A DNA stretch of 64,000 nt from Myotis daubentonii (taxonomy: Eukaryota; Chordata; Mammalia; Chiroptera; Vespertilionidae): positions 58,624,093-58,688,092 of the forward strand of contig NC_081849.1 of NCBI RefSeq assembly GCF_963259705.1. The letters run 5' to 3'. Positions within the stretch are counted from its first letter, which is position 1. Each line of letters starts with the position of its first letter. The notes below the pieces were generated by a model, which did no database searches, was not told the origin of the DNA, and saw nothing but the letters and a program-made list of their open reading frames with translations. The translations under genes were made by a program, and so were the position numbers. This document shows positions 55,311 through 64,000 of this stretch, piece by piece.

Positions 55311-56178
55311 CATTAATTATTTTTCCCCTTTTGTTTTTTTTCCCCTGTCAATTTATCTTCCATTTATTTTAACTTTCTGTGAGCTCCCAAAGCAACCAAG
55401 AATCATGAATTAGGAATGAATAATAAAATGGTAGACCCGTATTCCCATGCTCATTCCTCCTGCTGTAATTTAATGACTTCTCCCCTTCCATTGATTTATG
55501 TGTTTTGTGGAGATAAACTGGAAGGAAATTGATCATAGGTGATGTTGCTCTGCAGAGCAGTTGTGAGCAAGGCTTAAGAGAAAATGACAAATTCTTTACT
55601 AAGTGACTCTTGGATGTAGAAGCTCCATCACAGAACATACGGTCAGTTACTAGCTGTAAATGTTGAGAAGAAAATAGTGGCTGACATAGCCTAGGACTTG
55701 AGGAATAAAGTTTCTAGGTCATGGGAACTAGCTGAGATGCAGGACCTAGAATTTGCTCCAGTGGAAGATCTCTGCCCCAAAATAACTTGCGGCAATGCCA
55801 GTGAAGACTTAACGCTGATTCTTCCATGGGCTCTGGTCTCTCAGTCACACTTGGCTAAGAACCTCCTTGGCTGATGCAGTTCCACATGAATGAGTACACT
55901 CCAGAGGAGCAGGGCTGGGAGCCAGAGGGTGGGATGCAGACATTTCAGAACCACCTTTTCCTTTTTATTCTTCAAGAAAATGTAAGAACATATGATGCTG
56001 ACAGATGATGATATTTTTTGGCAGGGAGGTTCGGCCTTTGCTACAAGGCAGCTTTCCATCTTTGCAATTACAGAGTTATAACTTGGTTTCTAAAAGAAAT
56101 GCTTGTAGCTGTTCACCTAGTTCGTATTCCATTCTCAATTTGAAATCCTAGTGAATTCACTCTTCTATTTTTGTGTAA
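55311..56178. other. Unique sequence
   Basis: No repeat or exon recognised. Confidence 0.4.
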
Positions 56179-56192
56179 AAGTAATGCTTTTA

Positions 56193-56397
56193 TTTATTTA
56201 TTTTTATTATTATTTTATTTTTAGAGAGAGACGGAAGGGAGAGGGATAGAGAGATAGAAACGTCCATTGGCTACTCCTGCACACCCTCTACTGGGGATCG
56301 AACCAGCAACCCGGGCATGTGCCGCGACCAGATATTGAACCAGTGACCTCTTGGTTCATGGGTCGATGCTCAACTATTGAGTCACAGCGGCTGGGCT
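56193..56397 (-). mobile_element. Ves SINE
   Basis: Minus-strand head 'gcccagccgctgtgactcaa', 'gaaccaagaggtcactggtt' and a CT-rich body. Flanks AGTAATGCTTTTA (56180-56192) and AGTGATGCTTTTA (56401-56413) match at 12 of 13. Confidence 0.92.
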
Positions 56398-56413
56398 AAC
56401 AGTGATGCTTTTA

Positions 56414-57080
56414 ATTCAATAGTTATATCTTCTACATATTATTTACTCCCTAATAAAAAACTACTATATAAAATGTTCTGTTTTAAACATGTTTATTAAA
56501 ATGTTATAAATTAGGCTAGTTTTATTGAAATGGGATTCTTAACATATAGTATTCACTAGCTTTCCTGGTAACTTGTTTCTTATTCTCTTCTCATCTGTAT
56601 GGGATTTCTTTATTTTTCTCTTGGAATAGTCATCAAAATAATGCTCGTGTTCCCTTCTCATTAGTGATAGTCACTACAGAAGGATAAGAAGCCCAGATAG
56701 CCAAGAAAAGAAGTAATACCAATATTTAACTTCACCATTCTGAGAGAGCCATCGTTAATTCCTAGTCATTCTAAGGCATTGCAAACTCAGGTAACTTGGA
56801 CCAGGATGATAACAAATGAAGGAATCAAGCTGGCCTGGGGCACTCAGACTAGAGGGAGCAGCTTGTACTTAGTTTCACTGATTTCTGTACCATGCGAGAA
56901 TGGGGGTCTACTAGTATGTCACCAGTTCTTCCTATGTTTCAAGAAAAGAGTGCCAGATTTCTTATATGATATGCCTCATTTTGAAATTTTAACGACATTA
57001 AAAATTAGTCAAGACCGTACACAAACCAAACAGAAAAGGTATGCCAACATTTTTCATTCTTCCCTTTATACATATAAAGT
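56414..57080. other. Unique sequence
   Basis: A 101-codon plus frame at 56779-57084 lacks recognisable domains and starts at a weak context. Not called. Confidence 0.4.
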
Positions 57081-57084
57081 CTAG

Positions 57085-58775
57085 CATTAGAAATTTCAAC
57101 TCTGTCATTTTTTAGTGTAAGGTTTTATACATACAGAAGAATATACAACATGTAATTTATAATAAAATGAGTGCTTATGAACCCATCACCCCACTTAGGA
57201 ACTTTACCAGTATGTGTGGTACTAAATTTTACACCAATCCAATTCTGTGATAATTGCTACCCACCTAGTTTGAATTTCTCATTACCATTTGTTTGTTTTT
57301 TTAAAAATGTACTATATCTGTGTATACTATAAAGCGATCTTTAGTTTTTGTTGTTGTTGTTTGTTTGTTTTGGAGCTTTGTAAACATAGCATGAGAATAT
57401 ATGCAATATTCTACAATTTTCTTTTTTCATGGAATATTTTGTTGTAAAATTCATTCTAAGGTTATTATGTAGAGCTGGAATTTATTCATTTTCACTGTAC
57501 TTTAATATTTCATTACTTGAATAAATTATACTTGCTTACCTATTTTCCTCTTAATAGACATTTTGTTTTAGGGTTTTACTATTATAGTTAATTTTCTTCT
57601 AAACATGATGCTTATACATGTTTGCTGCTAGTGGTGTAGCTGTTTTTAGGGTTTATCTGGAAGTAGAATTGCTGAGTCATAATATGGGTACATGCCATTT
57701 TACAATGCCAAATTATTTTCAAAGATGTTTGGCATAAATTTATACACTCATCATCAGTGTCTGAGAGTGCCTGTTGCTCTGCCTTTTCTCCAACACCTGT
57801 GTCTTCAGAATTCATTTTGTCATCTGGAGGTTATTAATGTGATCTTCGTTTGCACTTCCCTGGTTAGCATGAGGTTGAATATCTTTGGATGTGTTTATTC
57901 AACATAGCATGGGGATTTTTTTTTTTTTATGGGAAAGGCCCTTTGTCTATTTTCCTTTGGGGTGGCTTCTACAAGGTCTTCCAGACATACAGAGGTTATT
58001 GGAATAATCTGATACTAATCTTGTGTCAATTTTATGTTGCCAGGACCTCTTTCCAGATTGTAGGATTTATTTTTCACTTTCTTTATAGTATTCCTTGATA
58101 AACAGAAGATTTTAAGTTTAATGGATTCAAATTTATTATTTTTCTTTAATAGTTAACACTCTTTTATATTTTGTTTGAAGTTTCTTTCTTATGAAAATGG
58201 TCATAAAGCTACCTTCCTGTATTTATTCTAAAATTAAAGCTACCATCATATTTTACCTTTTTTAAAAAATATATATTTTTATTGATTTCAGAGAGGGAGG
58301 GAGAGGGAGAGAGAGATAGAAACATCAATGATGAGAGAGAATCATTGGTTGGTTGCCTCCTGCACGCCCCCTACTGGGGATTGAGCCCACAACCTGGGCA
58401 TGTACCCTTGACTAGAATCGAACCTGGGACCCTTCAGTTTGCAGGCCAGAACGCTATCCACTGAGTCAAACCAGCTAAGGCATATCTTTTACCTTTGAGG
58501 CCATTGGGGTTTTTTTGTGTGCAGTTTAAGGTAGGGAATCCAGTTTCCTTTTTGTCTTCCACACGGTTAACCAAGTGTCCCCGACTAATTAGTTATCTCT
58601 AATGATACCATTGCCCTGTATCAAATTTATCAAACATAACAGAACACTGTTCTGCTTCTGCAATCCATTCAGTTCCATTGATGAGAACTTTGCCTCTCAC
58701 CTGAACTCTTTGCTTATAAAGCAAACTGCATTGTTTTGATAAAATGGGCTTTATTTTCTGGGGGAAGAGGTTTAA
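57085..58775 (-). mobile_element. Ancient L1M 3' region (antisense), split by a SINE
   Basis: The plus strand shows 'gaacccatcaccccacttag', 'gtagaattgctgagtcataa', 'gccattttacaatgccaaat', 'gcacttccctggttagcatg' and 'ggtagggaatccagtttcct' after the SINE. These are reverse-complement L1M 3' UTR/ORF2 words in order. The SINE at 58261-58480 interrupts it. Confidence 0.75.
58261..58480 (-). mobile_element. Ves SINE
   Basis: Minus-strand head 'gccttagctggtttgactca', 'aactgaagggtcccaggttc' and TGATTCTCTCTCATC. Flanks CATATTTTACCTTT (58247-58260) and CATATCTTTTACCTTT (58481-58496) differ by a CT insertion. Confidence 0.92.
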
Positions 58776-58939
58776 ATTAATTATATGGAACAAAAGACTA
58801 TCAGTTCAATTTTATGCCTTATTCTTCTATCCCCTTTGTGTTGGCTTTGAAGATTTATGCTTTCCACTGTCTGAACTTCATGATGATACAGTTGAGTTAT
58901 GTTGAAGAAGAAAGAACATCTCCAGCTTTCAGACATATA

Positions 58940-59071
58940 TAGGGTGTTCCAAAAATCTATCCACACATTTTGAATAATTATAAAGGCAGTGTTTATTAAA
59001 ATACAATTTCATTTTAAAAATTGAGCTATTAGCTGTTAAAGAGTATATACATTTTGGGGGGACTCCCCGTA
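58940..59071. mobile_element. Mariner-like MITE
   Basis: TA, then GGGTGTTCCAAAAATCTAT at the left, and CATTTTGGGGGGACTCCCCG then TA at the right. The ends are imperfect inverted repeats of the mariner GGGTGTCCCAAAA type, with TA target bases. The interior is about 128 bp and AT-rich, so no transposase. Confidence 0.65.
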
Positions 59072-61990
59072 TTCAGAAAATGAAAACTAAATGTGGAAGC
59101 TCTCACATGACCAGTGAGCCAAGTCAAAGAGGGACATGCCTCTCTCTGGTTCCTCTGATCAGGAATGGGGGTTAGAATTGTTCAACTCACTATGTGGGCA
59201 CAGCCTTATGCTTGGATATACTACTGACAAAAATCCTTATAAGTTTCCAGACACAGAGATTATAAATTATCCTTTTTATCCATCTGTTACTAGTTTAAAA
59301 GTCCACTAAACCCATTTTTTAGCCCCTGAAAATCTACCACCTGGCTAAGTGCTTTCACACTCTTTATATATGGGCCATCTATGGTTTTCTTAGTGCTTTA
59401 CCTTTGTTCTACTTCAGTAACCTTTATGTATTTAAAATGAAAAATACTCCCACATTTTTCATATTTCAGACTAGGAAAAAATGACTAGATCATGCTATGT
59501 TTTCCTCCATTTTTTGAATTATAAATGAGATGAAATTCTCTGTTATTTGTGATATTAAAATATTTGAGTCCATTCTGTTTTGTGAAACAATAGAACATTG
59601 AGGTGTTTACATAAACCATTTCTTACACTTAAAAAAATTTCAGTTTTGTGAAATCAAATTCAAGAAAAAGTTAATTAACAACTTACGTCATTATTTTCTG
59701 TAGCAGCATTTAGAATATTGTAATAATATGCTTATTATGTTGTCCCAAAATGAAACAAGTGGGTTAGATTACAGATCTTGAATGTCTTTTTTCCTTTTTT
59801 TCTCATCCCGTTTTGTTTTCTTTCTTAAGTATCTGTATGTTAGTGTCCTTACATTGTAATCTTGAGAATACTTTCTCTTGAGCTTCATTTCTAGTCTTTA
59901 TGAATTTAATGACTCTCTCAGTGGCATTTCTAATTTTGCGTGGGCTGTATTTTCCCTCAGTACTGTGGGCTTTGCATGAAAGGAGGCCAATTAAAACAAG
60001 GTATCTAGCAATGTTATTCTAAAAATTTTTTGAGGATTTTGCAGAGCAAGTCGTGAAAAGTGTTTCATGGTCTATCAAGGTGAGACTCCAAGGACTGATT
60101 GAGGAAGTGTGCCATTCCCTGAGTCTGTCCCTGCCATCATCCTGAAATGGGATTGTTTGCATCAGTGTGACTGCTTTCTGAGGGAGAAAAAAGGTTCATA
60201 GAGAATCTTTAAATCATTCCAGGGTAGGAAGAAATTATAAGGTCAACTTTCCCACCACCTGCCAATGCAATAATAATTTTTTTTGGTAGGTTCAAAGCAC
60301 ATTCAAGAAGAGTGGGGGGAAAAAAAAAGCTGAAAAAAAAAAACCCCACCCAAAATGGTATTTTAAGACTTGCTTTTTTAGTTCCTCTTTGTGGTAACTA
60401 CTATATAACTTATCCAAAGAGATAATGATACTAAAAAGGAAAAAAAGTATGAATTTTAATAGACTGAAGCACAAGCTATTAAGAAAGTAATTTATTCCAG
60501 CAAACCATTGTGCATGTAGTCCTATAGGTTCTTCAAGTCCCAAGTGGGTTTCCTTCTTCCTGTACTCACTAGCAAGCCAGTCAGTGTGGTTCTAGTTAGA
60601 ATCCCATAAATCTGCAATATAATTAATTGCATATCCTTTCAAGCTAGCAGTGAAAGGAGTAACACTGGCCAGGATTTTGATGTTTTGCCATATTCTGAAA
60701 TCAACATGATGGTATACGACACTGCTGAAAACATTAATTTAGAGGGTGGCGGGAAATTGCTGAAAATATTGAACTCCAGCTAGTGAACCCAAACATTCTC
60801 CTTTTTTTTTCTACTCCTACATCAGAGAGTCCATGTAGTTAAAACTTCACTCCTAATCTAATTCTGTATTTCACGGATATATGCATAAAACCATATATTT
60901 TTTTTTATTTAGCAAGCTCAGCACTGCTTCTTATAATATAAGTCTGTAAATCACAAGTGTGAGGCAATTGGATCATTGTACTCTGTAAGAAGCATATTCC
61001 ACAATAGTTGGTTTATTTTATTTGACTTTTATCTAGCCCTGGCTGGCCATATAGTGGGTTTTGTTTGATGTGTTTTGCATAAGGGTTCTATTTGGTCCAT
61101 AATGGTTTGTGTAATGAACTATTTGTCCTCTTGTAGATGACATCCAGTTGCTTAAAACCTATAATGAGATGTCAGGTGAATTGCACTGATTGGCATTGAT
61201 GGATGAGCTTTCTGAAATATTGCAGGGTTTCCTGTAGGGGCAGAGAGGAAGATGGCTGTTTAGAGCTTTGGGTCTCCTAAGCATTGAAACTGTAATCACA
61301 TAAACAGAACCACTTCTGCAGGTCCAAGGTGTCATCGTGAATTTTCTGGCTAATCCATCCATTCATCTCAACAGTCCAGAACTTGCGCTTCCTGTCACTC
61401 TTTGCCTTTGTTCTGCACTTTGATCTTTCAAAATGTCTGTCAGAAGAAAAGTGTTTATGTTGAATTATGTGTGGAAAAGGGTAGGGTGCATACTTCAGAA
61501 GCTTGGCATGAAATTTGCTAAATAAACCTTGCCAGTCGCTCTGCTGCAATCATCAAGGGATGGATTTCAGTTTAACAATATGTAGATATACATTTTTCTG
61601 CTCAAAACCAGCTTTAATGTAGATATTTAGGTGCAGGTGATTTCATTTTATTGACTTATACTGTAGAAAGCTTCTAGCACCTTTACTGGTAACAGTTAAG
61701 GTTAATGTTAAGAAGAAATATAATTTTTTATTGAAATTTTCCTCCTAAAATTTTGATTAAAGGAATGAACTAAATGAGTGCTTGAGAATGAAGATGCACT
61801 TCTGTGCATAGTTTATCTCATTGATTCTATAAGATAGTAAGTCTATTTTAGTATCTATAATGTCCATTATATGTATTAGAACAAAGCTAGAAACAAAATT
61901 AGGAACTGGTTACACTGAAAGTACTATACTGATGCAAAGGCAGTAAAAATTGCTGTATCCCATCATGGATATTCTTTCTATCTTCCTTAT
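59072..61990. other. AT-rich unique sequence
   Basis: Nearly 3 kb with no recognised transposon or exon. Small A/T/C runs occur at 60310-60345. Minus-strand frames at 61159-61549 overlap in two registers and are not called. Confidence 0.4.
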
Positions 61991-61992
61991 CT

Positions 61993-61993
<1 letters not shown>

Positions 61994-62043
<50 letters not shown>

Positions 62044-62056
62044 CAATTTCAGAGGA

Positions 62057-62097
<41 letters not shown>

Positions 62098-62251
62098 TGA
62101 ATGATGAAAGAGAATCATTGATCGGCTACATCCTGCATGCCCCACACTGGGGATTGAGCCCACAGTCCAGGCATGTGCCCTGACTGGGGATTGAACTGTG
62201 ACCTCCTGCTTCATAGGTTGACGCTCAACCACTGAGCCATGTCAACCGGGC
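61994..62251 (-). mobile_element. Ves SINE with expanded (TA)n tail
   Basis: Minus-strand head 'ggcccggttgacatggctca', 'gaagcaggaggtcacagttc' and a (CT)n tract at 62060-62093. The AT-rich tail grew into (TA)n at about 61995-62041. Target duplication not clear. Confidence 0.88.
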
Positions 62252-62615
62252 CTCATCTAATTTAAATAATTATAAAATAAACATTATTGATTTTTTTCAC
62301 CTTTGAGTATCTCAAATGGTTCAAGAAATCTGAATCAAATTTCACTGACATGATACTATGGGCAAGGAAATATAAACTGGTTCCATTTCTTAGACTAACT
62401 TACCTTACAATGAGTAAAAGTAATTCAGAGATCTTTTCACATTGGCCATATGTCTTTGCTTAATCTGGACACTGAGGTATTGGTGCTCTCTGTTGCTGTT
62501 ATCAAATTCTCTAGGTAGGGGCAGATCTTATGCCAACCTTAGGACCCTTTTGAATTGAAATTGGCCCGTACCCCCAATGACACTGATGATCTTGAATCAG
62601 TTATTTTCTCACTAC
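62252..62615. other. Unique sequence
   Basis: Nothing recognised. Confidence 0.4.
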
Positions 62616-62619
62616 AAAT

Positions 62620-62765
62620 GAGGGGTTCCTGGATTCTGCATGTCAACCCAATAAGTTTATCATGCCTAAAAGATTTGGTCTTCAGCGAGGCCCAGGCATT
62701 AGTATTTCTGAAAGCTCTCCTGGTGATTTCAATATGCAGGCAGATTTGAGAACCATTGAACTAGA
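62620..62765 (-). repeat. MER5-like hAT relic (antisense)
   Basis: 'gaggcccaggcattagtatt', 'ctgaaagctctcctggtgat' and 'gatttgagaaccattgaact' fit the second half of MER5 ending in TTGAGAACCACTG. Confidence 0.65.
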
Positions 62766-63532
62766 GAGACTGAACTCAGTGGTTGCAACTGTGGGACTAT
62801 CAGACTGTTCAAGTAGAATGAATTACATGGAAATCAGTGAGCTACAGAGTGGTGGCTTGCCCTGCTAGTCTTGAGGGCTTTTGAATCCTGATAACAAGGA
62901 CATAACAGAGCAGCAGTCAAACCTGCAGCAGAGAGCTTTTGAGGCCAGAGTAATCTGTTTCCCAGGTTTGGATTTCCCAGCTCAAGATCACTTCAGAAGT
63001 TAAATACAATTTTTGATTTTTCATAGGTTTTGACTTGGTTAGTGGAGCCACCCTTTCCCACTCCTAGGGTCATTCTCAAATGGTTAAAAACATTTTTATT
63101 GAAAAGTAAGAGGGACAGAGATATTATTTTCTGCAAAATTTTAAACATGAGCTCAATGTAGGCTCAGACCAGACCTAGTCTAATCCATTATCTACCAGGA
63201 CTAAGAGAAAAAAAAACTTTCTTGACCAGCTAAACAGCTTGACCAACTTGGTTGTGTTAGATGGCTTAGGTGATCATGTTGGCAATGTCATGATAGTGGC
63301 TAGGTATTAAGAAGGATATGGCATTTTGTACAGGCAGCATCATTTTGAATCATAGAAATGATTTCTCTATCCAAAGCATTGGATAAAAAAACAAAACGAG
63401 ATATGTCATATCTACACAGTTAATTTGTTTAATTTTGGTTCAAAGCATAAACAAACTGGACCCAAAAGACTTAAGTTTTTAATCTACAGTTCTAGCTAAG
63501 CTATAAAGAGCATGTTACTTTTATAGTCCAGT
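62766..63532. other. Unique sequence
   Basis: No recognised repeat or exon. Confidence 0.4.
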
Positions 63533-63541
63533 AAGACTTGG

Positions 63542-63766
63542 CTGCCGAAACCGGTTTGGCTCAGTGGATGGAGCGTCGGCTTGCGGACTGAAAGGTCCCA
63601 GGTTCGATTCCGGTCAAGGGCATGTACCTGGGTTGCAGGCACATCCCCAGGGGGGGGTGTGCAGGAGGCAGCTGATCGATGTTTCTCTCTCATTGATGTT
63701 TCTAACTCTCTATCTCTCTCCCTTCCTCTCTGTAGAAAATCAATAAAATATATATTTTTTTAAAAA
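63542..63766 (+). mobile_element. Young full-length Ves SINE
   Basis: 'gccgaaaccggtttggctca' head, A box at 63557-63567, B box GGTTCGATTCC at 63601-63611, CT-rich 3' part and AATAAAATATATATTTTTTT tail. Flanks AAGACTTGG (63533-63541) and AAGACTTGG (63767-63775). It is nearly identical to the copy at 53121. Confidence 0.94.
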
Positions 63767-63775
63767 AAGACTTGG

Positions 63776-64000
63776 TTATAGTACAGTAAGAAAAGGTTTG
63801 TATGTTTTGTCTAGTTAATTTAAAGTTATTATTTATGCAGAGTCCATTTTGTTTCATAAAAATTTTAATGAGGACCTACAGTATATTTTTATAATAAAGA
63901 TAAAAGGAAAAATGGATGATTTAAGTATGTCTCTGAATCAGTTCATTCATCTCTAAAATGGAATTAATAACAGAGCTTACCTTATGTGGTTATGATACCT
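63776..64000. other. AT-rich sequence at window end
   Basis: 'gaatcagttcattcatctct' with 'aaaatggaattaataacaga' at 63936-63975 looks like the start of an antisense MIR running off the window. Confidence 0.4.

Noticed and set aside
61020..61060. 'gccctggctggccatatag' resembling a Ves head
   Set aside because: Only about 15 bases match and no B box, CT tract or tail follows.
1..64000. CRISPR arrays, operons, prophage or plasmid functions
   Set aside because: No spaced direct-repeat array or dense coding; the DNA is clearly mammalian.

Overview
This window is nuclear DNA from a placental mammal, almost certainly a vespertilionid (vesper) bat. Four signals point there. About 19 tRNA-headed SINE copies match the Ves family (tRNA-like head with A and B boxes, CT-rich 3' part, AATAAAATATATTT-type tail). 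One 488-bp element has the ends of a HeliBat Helitron, a group described from vespertilionid bats. Several short hAT elements, including a SPIN copy, are present. L1 3' ends of laurasiatherian type also occur. No tool was run, so family names rest on recognition of terminal sequences, target-site duplications (TSDs) and remembered consensus features.

The window holds no recognisable complete protein-coding gene, no rRNA or tRNA gene, no CRISPR array and no prokaryotic feature. It reads as intergenic or intronic, AT-rich, CpG-poor DNA. One segment (12341-12532) has coding-like composition and ends in a GT donor context, so it is kept as an unidentified candidate exon or pseudogene fragment. 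One CpG-rich patch (about 38360-38960) and a cluster of homeodomain/MAF-type motifs near 41.6 kb are the best regulatory candidates.

Layout: 0-5 kb holds an old LTR-like repeat with a strong G-quadruplex motif, a MER5-like relic, a SPIN element, and two SINEs, one with a probable 3' transduction. 5-15 kb is mostly unique AT-rich sequence with MIR/MER5 relics, the candidate exon and a long TA/CA microsatellite. 15-18 kb is a nested transposon patch (hAT in SINE, hAT in MIR, SPIN-like hAT beside MER5). 19-28 kb lacks Ves SINEs and carries L1 fragments. 28-32.5 kb has a TATAAA hexamer array, an old L1 and a HeliBat inserted in a MIR. 33-45 kb contains CTCF-like cores, an L2, an 80-bp MITE, the CpG patch and motif-rich unique sequence. 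45-64 kb is SINE-dense, with L1M 3' ends, a mariner-like MITE and two young Ves copies.

Insertion order can be read from nesting: MIR, L2 and MER5 first, then L1M, then Ves SINEs, HeliBat and bat hAT elements.
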